Shown piece after piece: positions 1 to 5,476 of a stretch of 8,174 nt of DNA. The stretch comes from Gammaproteobacteria bacterium (GTDB taxonomy: Bacteria > Pseudomonadota > Gammaproteobacteria > Pseudomonadales > JAUIKI01). Below the pieces are notes generated by a model. It was given only the letters and a program-made list of their open reading frames with translations, made no database searches and was not told the origin of the DNA. The DNA is taken from the NCBI GenBank assembly GCA_030430875.1, contig JAUIKI010000051.1, positions 1 through 8,174 on the forward strand, given 5' to 3'. Position numbers and translations under genes: made by a program. Positions within the stretch are counted from its first letter, which is position 1; every line of letters begins with the position of its first letter.

Positions 1-656
1 ACAGATTCATCAACGTATAAGCCTTCAATTTGATGAAACATGGGGGTGTGAGTGACATCAGAATCACAACGATACACTTTTCCAGGACAAATAATTTTAA
101 TCGGCGGTGTGTCAGTCTGCATTGTGCGGATTTGCACAGGAGACGTATGTGTTCTTAGTAGCGTGTTTGCATCAAAATAAAACGTATCATGCATGGCTCT
201 GGCTGGGTGATGATCCGGAATGTTCAATGCCGTAAAATTATGGAAATCATCTTCAATTTCAGGACCTTCTGCAATGCTAAATCCAGCATTAACAAAAATC
301 GCTTGGATTCGCTCTAATGTTTGGGTGATTGGGTGAATGCCACCTGCGTTTTCACCTCGCCCAGGCAGGCTGACATCAATTTGTGCTTTAGCATAAGTTT
401 GTTCGAGCGCTTGTTGGCACAGTAACTCTTTACGTTCATTAAGAAGTATTTGTAATTCTTTTTTAGCAATATTAATTGTTGCACCTGCAGCGCTGCGTTC
501 TTCAGCAGGCAGTGAACCTAATTCACGCAATAAGGTTGTAACAAGACCTTTTTTACCAAAATAGCGGACACGGAGATCTTCAAGTGCGTCCAGTGAGTCG
601 CAACGTGTAATTTCATCTCGTGCTTGTGCCGTAATCTGCTGAATTTGATCGGTCAT
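1..656 (-). CDS. pheS: Phenylalanyl-tRNA synthetase alpha subunit, N-terminal 218 residues (cut by left window edge)
   Basis: This is the alpha subunit of the alpha2-beta2 class II synthetase that charges tRNA-Phe with phenylalanine in the cytoplasm. I translated it directly: the frame is open from an ATG at 656 to the window edge, giving 218 residues of a family usually about 330-345 long. Residues 1 to about 90 form the charged helical arm that contacts tRNA. The catalytic core begins near 95 with DVSLPGR, followed by HPITQTLERI and GPEIEDDFHNF at about 131-141. NIPDHHPAR follows at 145-153, and the motif 2 region VYRCDSD-THTPMFHQIEG at about 194-212, all close to E. coli PheS. Motif 3 and the rest of the core lie off the window; pheT is expected beyond. 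The start has no good Shine-Dalgarno: the nearest AGG is about 14 bases upstream. A short upstream reading frame overlaps the ATG as ATGA, so translation may be coupled. The identification is firm. Confidence 0.96.
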   Translation of the reverse strand, partial: MTDQIQQITAQARDEITRCDSLDALEDLRVRYFGKKGLVTTLLRELGSLPAEERSAAGATINIAKKELQILLNERKELLCQQALEQTYAKAQIDVSLPGRGENAGGIHPITQTLERIQAIFVNAGFSIAEGPEIEDDFHNFTALNIPDHHPARAMHDTFYFDANTLLRTHTSPVQIRTMQTDTPPIKIICPGKVYRCDSDVTHTPMFHQIEGLYVDES

Positions 657-742
657 GTTAATTTAGGCTGCCTAAAGTCTGCTCCACAGTCAAGAACACA
701 TTTTTTAAAACCAACAGGGCTGATATTAAGATGGTTGAGCAT
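653..742 (-). CDS. Possible 29-residue leader/coupling peptide upstream of pheS
   Basis: An ATG at 742-740 opens a 29-codon frame whose TGA (655-653) overlaps the pheS ATG in the arrangement ATGA. The peptide starts MLNHLNISPVGFKK and contains phenylalanine at residues 12 and 23. Its AUG sits at the 5' edge of the loop of the hairpin at 720-755. In E. coli the same gap between rplT and pheS carries the phenylalanine-rich leader peptide pheM and an attenuator. Here there are only two Phe codons and they are not adjacent, so classic ribosome-stalling attenuation is doubtful. Terminational coupling to pheS, whose own ribosome-binding site is poor, is the better guess. No strong Shine-Dalgarno precedes the ATG (only AAG two bases before it), and a frame this short can arise by chance. 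This is inference. Confidence 0.25.
   Translation of the reverse strand: MLNHLNISPVGFKKCVLDCGADFRQPKLT
662..676. repeat. 15-base palindrome just before the pheS start
   Basis: Seven-base arms (TTTAGGC and GCCTAAA) surround a single central base, and the element ends 6 bases before the pheS ATG. In RNA it could form only a short stem (5 bp with a 5-base loop). It occupies the position where a Shine-Dalgarno would normally lie. It could be a small operator, part of a translational control structure, or chance. Confidence 0.4.
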
Positions 743-755
743 ATCTTAATATCAG
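720..755 (-). promoter_or_regulatory. Perfect 13-bp hairpin between rplT and pheS, candidate attenuator or processing site
   Basis: The arms at 720-732 and 743-755 are exact 13-base inverted complements (transcript arm CTGATATTAAGAT) around a 10-base loop. The hairpin begins 5 bases after the rplT stop. The stem is AT-rich and is followed in the transcript by CCCTGTTGGTTTT, not a clean U-run, so it is not a convincing intrinsic terminator. Position between rplT and pheS matches the region used for pheST attenuation in E. coli. It could instead stabilise the 3' end of an rpmI-rplT message, serve as an RNase site, or set the ratio of ribosomal protein to synthetase. The inverted repeat is certain; the function is inferred. 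Confidence 0.6.
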
Positions 756-760
756 TGAAA

Positions 761-1123
761 TCAAGCCTCAGTCATTGCTTGTTTAGCTTGATCAGCAATG
801 GCTGCAAAAGCCGCTTGATCAAATACGGCAAGATCTGCCAGCATTTTGCGATCAATTTCAATGTTAGCTTTTTTGAGCCCTGCAATTAATCGGCTATACG
901 ACAAGTCATGTAATCTTGCTGCCGCATTAATCCGAGTGATCCACAGTGCACGGAATTGACGTTTGCGTTGTCTGCGATCACGGTAGGCATATTGTCCTGC
1001 TTTGATGACAGCCTGTTTGGCAACTCGGTACACTCGACTTCTGGCACCGTAATAACCTTTGGCTTGGTCTAAAACTTTCTTATGACGACGGCGTGCTGTC
1101 ACACCACGTTTAACTCGAGGCAT
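761..1123 (-). CDS. rplT: 50S ribosomal protein L20
   Basis: L20 is an early-assembly protein of the large ribosomal subunit that binds 23S rRNA. In E. coli it also represses translation of the rpmI-rplT message. The 120-residue product (family about 117-120) begins MPRVKRGVTARRRHKK and continues with the basic stretch YYGARSRVYRVAKQAV. RDRRQRKRQFRALWITRINAAAR follows at about 48-70, and then the globular C-terminal half with LSYSRLIAGLKKA and DRKMLADLAV. Both the extended basic N-terminal tail and the C-terminal domain that carries the repressor activity in E. coli are present. The start is supported by an AGGAGA site 5 bases upstream. The gene begins 29 bases after rpmI, consistent with one message and coupled translation. 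Nothing is unusual in the protein. Confidence 0.98.
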   Translation of the reverse strand: MPRVKRGVTARRRHKKVLDQAKGYYGARSRVYRVAKQAVIKAGQYAYRDRRQRKRQFRALWITRINAAARLHDLSYSRLIAGLKKANIEIDRKMLADLAVFDQAAFAAIADQAKQAMTEA

Positions 1124-1128
1124 AATCT

Positions 1129-1134
1129 TCTCCT
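1129..1134 (-). promoter_or_regulatory. Shine-Dalgarno of rplT
   Basis: AGGAGA lies 5 bases before the rplT ATG. It is the best ribosome-binding site in the window, fitting a highly expressed ribosomal protein, and it confirms the rplT start. Confidence 0.85.
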
Positions 1135-1152
1135 GAAAAAATTTACAAAAAA

Positions 1153-1347
1153 TTAAAGGTTAGGTAAAAGTCGCTTCACTAATGCAACGTCAGCCGCATC
1201 AACGGACTGCATGTTGCGCAATTGTCTTTTACGCTTAGTGCTCTTTTTTGTCAGGATATGACTACGAAACGATTGTTTGTGCTTAAAAGATGCACCACGC
1301 GCTTTAAAACGCTTGGCAGCACCTCGGTTTGTCTTGATTTTAGGCAT
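1153..1347 (-). CDS. rpmI: 50S ribosomal protein L35
   Basis: L35 is a small basic protein of the large ribosomal subunit. The product chosen here has 64 residues and begins MPKIKTNRGAAKRFK, which is the family's conserved N-terminus. It continues with FKHKQSFRSHILTKKSTKRKRQLR, the signature of L35. An in-frame ATG 18 bases further upstream (1365) would add MRSRKA and give 70 residues. I rejected it because the usual family length is 64-66, the start MPK(I/L/M)KT is nearly universal, and the ribosome-binding GGAG (1358-1361) lies inside that extension, 10 bases before the chosen ATG. The gene is preceded by a 180-base leader with a long hairpin and is followed closely by rplT. In E. coli, L20 binding to this leader represses rpmI and, through coupling, rplT. 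Confidence 0.96.
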   Translation of the reverse strand: MPKIKTNRGAAKRFKARGASFKHKQSFRSHILTKKSTKRKRQLRNMQSVDAADVALVKRLLPNL

Positions 1348-1412
1348 AGCTTTTCTACTCCGCATTTTGTTCGATATTTTGTAAATTCGTGTTAGTTCAT
1401 CATGACTGCGTT

Positions 1413-1464
1413 AAAAGTAATTAGAGAAAGATGATTCATAATCATAAATTCTCAGATTACTTTT
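1413..1464 (-). promoter_or_regulatory. Long irregular hairpin in the rpmI leader, candidate L20 operator
   Basis: The outer arms at 1413-1428 and 1449-1464 pair over 9 bp, then a 2-by-2 mismatch, then 5 bp (GAGAA with UUCUC). After a small asymmetric internal loop the apex holds a further 6-bp stem (arms 1431-1436 and 1440-1445) with a 3-base loop. It lies about 65 bases upstream of the L35 start, inside the 180-base infC-rpmI gap (1348-1527). In E. coli this gap carries the L20-binding operator, which includes an irregular stem mimicking part of 23S rRNA and a pseudoknot. The stem is visible here. That L20 binds it is inference, and I could not identify a pseudoknot partner by eye. It is not a terminator: no sufficient U-run follows. 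I see no convincing promoter in the gap. Confidence 0.55.
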
Positions 1465-1527
1465 TGCGTTGTCGCGCTTTCACTTTTCCGGTCTACATCA
1501 ATGTCGATAAATGTTTTAGGTTAATGG

Positions 1528-2073
1528 TTACTTTTTCTTAGGGGCCAAGACCATCACCATCTGCCGACCTTCCATTTTTGGCATTTGTTCAACAACGCCT
1601 AAATCTTCAAGGTCTTTTTGAACTCGTAATAACAATTGCCTTCCGAGCTCTTGATAGTTCATTTCACGGCCACGAAAACGCAGCGTGACTTTGGTCTTGT
1701 CCCCGTCTTCTAGGAAACGTATCAGGTTGCGTAGTTTGACCTGATAATCCCCTTGTTCCGTCGTAGGACGAAATTTTACTTCCTTTATATGAATTACTTT
1801 TTGATTTTTTTTAGCAGCAGCCTTCTGTTTTTTTAACAAAAACAAATGCTTGCCGTAATCCATAATGCGACAAACAGGTGGTTCAGCATTCGGCGATATT
1901 TCCACTAAATCGAGATTATTTGCCTCAGCGTTGGCAAGTGCCTCACTAATTTCAACAATACCAAGTTGGTCTCCATCAACTCCGATCAGTCGAACTTGTT
2001 TGGCTCGAATTTCTTCATTGATGGCATTGCTTCCAGCACGCTTTGGTTCTGGACGATTTCGTCGAATGCTAAT
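1528..2073 (-). CDS. infC: Translation initiation factor IF3, AUU start codon
   Basis: IF3 binds the 30S subunit, prevents premature joining of 50S, and checks the start codon and initiator tRNA. Reading from an ATT at 2073 gives 181 residues (E. coli 180). The N-domain contains INEEIRAKQVRLIGVDGDQLGIV (about 18-40) and EISPNAEPPVCRIMDYGK (about 58-75). A lysine-rich linker follows (about 80-93), then the C-domain with KEVKFRPTTEQGDYQVKLRNLIRFLEDGDK and TLRFRGREM, ending in LAPKKK. No ATG, GTG or TTG occurs in this frame between the upstream in-frame TGA, which lies inside the thrS 3' end, and Val57 (GTG at 1905). Starting at that GTG would delete most of the N-domain. Of three nearby ATT codons, only 2073 has proper spacing (7 bases) to the AGAGGT site. 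AUU lets IF3 discriminate against its own message in E. coli. The N-terminal residues are therefore M-S-I-R-R-N. The gene overlaps nothing but starts 11 bases after thrS ends. Confidence 0.95.
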   Translation of the reverse strand: MSIRRNRPEPKRAGSNAINEEIRAKQVRLIGVDGDQLGIVEISEALANAEANNLDLVEISPNAEPPVCRIMDYGKHLFLLKKQKAAAKKNQKVIHIKEVKFRPTTEQGDYQVKLRNLIRFLEDGDKTKVTLRFRGREMNYQELGRQLLLRVQKDLEDLGVVEQMPKMEGRQMVMVLAPKKK

Positions 2074-2080
2074 ATTAATT

Positions 2081-2086
2081 ACCTCT
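2081..2086 (-). promoter_or_regulatory. Shine-Dalgarno of infC, overlapping the thrS stop codon
   Basis: AGAGGT lies 7 bases before the ATT start at 2073 and shares bases with the TAG stop of thrS (2085-2087). It decides which of three ATT codons is the start. The overlap means that ribosomes finishing thrS stand on the infC ribosome-binding site, which suggests translational coupling. Confidence 0.8.
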
Positions 2087-4004
2087 AGTTGTCATTGGTT
2101 TTAATTTCATGCAATAGTTCTTTGCAAAAGGCATCCAATGACAGACTTCCTAACTGTTTGCCTCCTTCTTGAACAAGTGCACGCACCGACACTGTGTTGG
2201 AAGAAACCTCCTTATCACCTACAACTAATAGATAAGGAATTTTCTGCACAGTGTGCTCGCGAATTTTAAAGCCGATCTTCTCATTTCTCAAGTCAGAAAT
2301 GACTCGAAAGCCTTTTTGCTTGAGTTCTGCCACAATTTCTTGGCAAAATTCTCGTTGTTTGTCAGTAATATTAGCAACAACAATTTGAATTGGCGCCAAC
2401 CACAGTGGTAATTTGCCTGCATAGTGTTCAATTAAGACACCAACAAAACGTTCCAACGAGCCTAAAACAGCACGATGTAACATAACAGGCGTTTTTTTGC
2501 TACCATCTTCTGCTACAAAAAAGGCGTCCAAACGCTCTGGCATGGAAAAATCAACCTGGATTGTGCCGCATTGCCAAACTCGATGCAAACAATCTAGCAA
2601 TGAAAATTCAATTTTAGGTCCATAGAAGGCGCCTTCACCCGGTAATAGCTCCCAATCTAGACCTTTATTGTTCAAGGCAAGCTCTAATGCTTTTTCTGAT
2701 TTATCCCAAATTTCATCAGAACCGACACGTTTTTCCGGCCGAGTTGACAGTTTAATCAAGATATCTTTAAAGCCAAAGTCGTTGTAGACCTTAAAAACTA
2801 GATCGATAAATTGTGAAACCTCACTTTGAATTTGATCCTCTGTGCAAAAAATATGCGCATCGTCTTGAGTAAATTGCCGAACTCGCATCAAACCATGTAG
2901 CGTGCCGGATGGTTCGTTACGGTGACATGAGCCAAACTCAGCTAATTTCAGTGGTAAATCACGATAGCTTTTTAATCCTTGATTATACACCTGGACGTGA
3001 CATGGGCAGTTCATCGGTTTAATAGCATAATCTCGATTTTCTGATGCTGTCGTGAACATGTTTTCACTGAACTTGTCCCAGTGACCAGATTTTTCCCACA
3101 AACTTCGATCAACGACTTGCGGTGTTTTTATTTCAAGATAATCGTGTTGATTTAGTACATTGCGAATATATTGCTCAATGATCTGGTAGAGAGTCCAACC
3201 GTTTGGGTGCCAAAATACCATGCCTGGGGCTTCTTCTTGGGTATGAAACAAGTTTAATTGTTTTGCAAGCCGTCGATGATCGCGTTTTTCAGCTTCTTCC
3301 AAGCGAGTTAGATAAATTTGTAATTGCTTTTTATCTGGCCAACATGTGCCATAAATCCGTTGGAGCATGGCATTATTAGCATCACCTCGCCAATAGGCAC
3401 CGGCAACTTTTGTCAATTTGAAAGCAGTTAAGTGTCCAGTGTGTGGAATGTGTGGACCACGACAAAGATCAATAAAATCATCTTGCTGATAGCAAGAAAG
3501 GATTTCGTTTGCAGGAATATCCTCAATGATCATGACTTTATAATGCTCTTCCATTGATTTAAATTGCTCAATGGCTGCGTCACGAGAGAGTTCAAGGCGT
3601 TTTACAGGAATGTTTGCCTTGGCTAGCTCATGCATTTTCACTTCAATTTTTTCTAAATCTTCTGGTGTAAAGCTGCGCTCAAAAGCAAAATCATAATAGA
3701 ATCCATCGTTGATGACAGGACCAATAGTTACCTGGGCCTTTGGAAACAATGACTTAACAGCCATTGCCAAAAGATGCGCACAAGAATGTCGAAGGATTTC
3801 TAGCCCTTCAGCATCTTTTGCCGTGATGATTTTGACGTTTGCATCAGATTCAATGCAATATGTGCTGTCAACAAGGGTGTCATTCACTATGCCTGCAAGT
3901 GTTGCTTTCGCTAAGCGTGGACTGATGTTTTCAGCAACCTGCAGCACGCTAGGTGGATGATCGAATTGGCGTTGGCTATTATCGGCTAAAGTGATAGAAA
4001 TCAT
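2085..4004 (-). CDS. thrS: Threonyl-tRNA synthetase
   Basis: A class II synthetase that charges tRNA-Thr with threonine and edits mischarged serine. The 639 residues (E. coli 642) contain the whole architecture. A TGS domain occupies about 1-62. The editing domain follows, with HSCAH (His73, His77) and DLCRGPH (Cys181, His185). The catalytic core runs from about 240 to 530 and the anticodon-binding domain from about 535 to 632 (DLRNEKIGFKIREH at 571-584). The zinc ligands that select threonine are Cys333 in KPMNCPCH, His384 in DDAHIFC and His510 in VMLHRAVLGS. Motif 2 arginine and RNEPSGTLHGLMRVR are present. The ATG lies 3 bases after the gltD stop in the same frame, with only a weak AGG 10 bases upstream. 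There is therefore no intergenic space for the tRNA-like thrS operator known from E. coli. Any such control would have to lie inside gltD or be absent. infC follows 11 bases later. Confidence 0.98.
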   Translation of the reverse strand: MISITLADNSQRQFDHPPSVLQVAENISPRLAKATLAGIVNDTLVDSTYCIESDANVKIITAKDAEGLEILRHSCAHLLAMAVKSLFPKAQVTIGPVINDGFYYDFAFERSFTPEDLEKIEVKMHELAKANIPVKRLELSRDAAIEQFKSMEEHYKVMIIEDIPANEILSCYQQDDFIDLCRGPHIPHTGHLTAFKLTKVAGAYWRGDANNAMLQRIYGTCWPDKKQLQIYLTRLEEAEKRDHRRLAKQLNLFHTQEEAPGMVFWHPNGWTLYQIIEQYIRNVLNQHDYLEIKTPQVVDRSLWEKSGHWDKFSENMFTTASENRDYAIKPMNCPCHVQVYNQGLKSYRDLPLKLAEFGSCHRNEPSGTLHGLMRVRQFTQDDAHIFCTEDQIQSEVSQFIDLVFKVYNDFGFKDILIKLSTRPEKRVGSDEIWDKSEKALELALNNKGLDWELLPGEGAFYGPKIEFSLLDCLHRVWQCGTIQVDFSMPERLDAFFVAEDGSKKTPVMLHRAVLGSLERFVGVLIEHYAGKLPLWLAPIQIVVANITDKQREFCQEIVAELKQKGFRVISDLRNEKIGFKIREHTVQKIPYLLVVGDKEVSSNTVSVRALVQEGGKQLGSLSLDAFCKELLHEIKTNDN

Positions 4005-4007
4005 GAA

Positions 4008-5429
4008 TTAAACGCCTAAGTAGTCCAAAATGCCTTCGGCTGCTTGTCGACCATCCCAGATAGCTGTGACAACCAGGTCAGAACCGCGAACCATATCACC
4101 ACCTGCAAAAATTTTCGGGTGACTTGTCTGATATTTATATTCACTGTTTTCAGAGGCTAATACTAGCCCAGATGCATCTGTCTCAATGTTGCATTGGCTA
4201 AACCAATCAGCAGGGCTGGGTTGAAAACCAAACGCAATAATGACATGGTCAGCATTTATGATTTCTTCACTTCCAGGAATGACTTCTGGTCGTCTGCGTC
4301 CGTTTGCGTCTGGTTCACCAAGTTTGGTTTTTACAAACTTTATTCCTTCGACATGCTCTTGACCTAAAATAGCAACAGGCTGATGGTTAAATAAAAACTC
4401 TACACCTTCCTCTTTAGCATTGGTGACCTCTCGACGAGAGCCAGGCATGTTTTCTTCATCACGGCGGTAGGCGCAGATCACTTTTTTGGCGCCAAGTCGA
4501 ATGGCTGTTCGATTACAATCCATGGCGGTATCACCACCACCGAGTATGATGACATTTTTGTCTTTTAGATCAACAAGCTGATTGGGATCAGTCTGAATGC
4601 CTAATAATCGGTTGATGTTTTCAATGAGAAATGGCAAAGCTTCATGGACGCCTGGAGTGTCTTCACCTGGGAAGCCGCCAGACATAGCTTTGTAAGTACC
4701 CATTCCCATGAATACAGCATCATATTCTTCAAGCAAGGTCTCAACAGCAATGTCTTTACCAATATCAGTGTTGAGTTGAAAACGAATCCCCATTTCTTCA
4801 AAGATTTTGCGTCGAAGCTGCATTACATTTTTTTCTAATTTGAATTCGGGAATACCAAATGTTAACAGACCACCAATTTCTGAATATCGATCAAATATGA
4901 CAGATTTTACGCCATTTCTCATTAAAACATCAGCGCAGGCAAGCCCAGCTGGTCCAGCGCCAATAATTGCAACGCGCTTATCTGTCATCTCAACGTGGCT
5001 TAAATCAGGACGCCACCCCAGTGCGAAAGCTGTATCAGTAATGTATTTTTCAACAGATCCAATGGTAACGGCACCAAAGCCATCATTTAACGTGCAAGCT
5101 CCTTCACATAGACGATCTTGTGGACACACTCGACCACAAACTTCAGGCAAGGTGTTTGTTTGATGACAAAGCTCAGCAGCTTCAAAAATGTGCCCATCAG
5201 TTGCTAACTGTAACCAATTGGGGATATAGTTGTGTACAGGACACTTCCATTCACAATAAGGATTACCACAGTCCAGACAACGATGTGCTTGTTGTTGTGC
5301 TTGGCGTTCTTTAAACGGCTCATAAATTTCAGTGAACTTTATACGACGCACATCAAGAGGCTTCTTGTCAGGGTCAATTCGCTCAACATCAATAAATTGA
5401 AATTTATTATCCAGACGATTTTTAGTCAT
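4008..5429 (-). CDS. gltD: Glutamate synthase (NADPH) small subunit
   Basis: The beta subunit of GOGAT takes electrons from NADPH through FAD and passes them by iron-sulfur clusters to GltB, where 2-oxoglutarate is converted to glutamate. The 473 residues match the usual length (about 470-480). An N-terminal cysteine-rich region holds Cys51, 54, 59 and 63 (CLDCGNPYCEWKC), then Cys98, 102, 108 and 112, the ligands of the two 4Fe-4S clusters of the holoenzyme. The FAD-binding loop GAGPAG is at 157-162. The NADPH-binding loop GGGDTA is at 297-302, with ICAYRRDEENMPGSRRE (about 318-334) behind it. The C-terminal FAD contact is IFAGGDMVRGSDLVVTAIWDGRQAA (about 440-464). The start is fixed at 5429 because the codon just before it is an in-frame TAA. 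The Shine-Dalgarno is weak. It sits 47 bases after gltB and directly abuts thrS. Confidence 0.97.
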   Translation of the reverse strand: MTKNRLDNKFQFIDVERIDPDKKPLDVRRIKFTEIYEPFKERQAQQQAHRCLDCGNPYCEWKCPVHNYIPNWLQLATDGHIFEAAELCHQTNTLPEVCGRVCPQDRLCEGACTLNDGFGAVTIGSVEKYITDTAFALGWRPDLSHVEMTDKRVAIIGAGPAGLACADVLMRNGVKSVIFDRYSEIGGLLTFGIPEFKLEKNVMQLRRKIFEEMGIRFQLNTDIGKDIAVETLLEEYDAVFMGMGTYKAMSGGFPGEDTPGVHEALPFLIENINRLLGIQTDPNQLVDLKDKNVIILGGGDTAMDCNRTAIRLGAKKVICAYRRDEENMPGSRREVTNAKEEGVEFLFNHQPVAILGQEHVEGIKFVKTKLGEPDANGRRRPEVIPGSEEIINADHVIIAFGFQPSPADWFSQCNIETDASGLVLASENSEYKYQTSHPKIFAGGDMVRGSDLVVTAIWDGRQAAEGILDYLGV

Positions 5430-5476
5430 TTAGCGTCAGCTCATGTTTTAACCATTGAAAATTCATATAAAGCCAA

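Noticed and set aside
720..755. rplT-pheS hairpin as an intrinsic terminator
   Set aside because: The stem is AT-rich and the following transcript is CCCTGTTGGTTTT without a proper U-run, while pheS follows in the same direction.
1348..1365. Extended rpmI start at ATG 1365 giving a 70-residue product
   Set aside because: It adds MRSRKA before the near-universal MPKIKT start of L35, and the GGAG ribosome-binding sequence lies inside the extension.
1439..1450. TATGAT-like -10 element in the rpmI leader
   Set aside because: No acceptable -35 element lies 16-18 bases upstream, and the sequence is explained by the apex of the hairpin.
1903..1905. GTG at 1905 as the infC start
   Set aside because: It is Val57 of IF3; conserved N-domain sequence continues upstream to the ATT at 2073.
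1865..2104. Plus-strand open frame of 79 codons across infC and the thrS end
   Set aside because: It lies opposite conserved infC coding sequence and resembles no known protein; it is a shadow frame.
2998..3020. ThrRS motif NCPCH in place of E. coli NCPGH
   Set aside because: The Cys form is, to my knowledge, common in other proteobacterial ThrRS, and the true zinc ligand (the first Cys) is kept.
4807..5163. Plus-strand open frame of 118 codons inside gltD
   Set aside because: Antisense shadow of conserved FAD-domain coding sequence with no recognisable domain.
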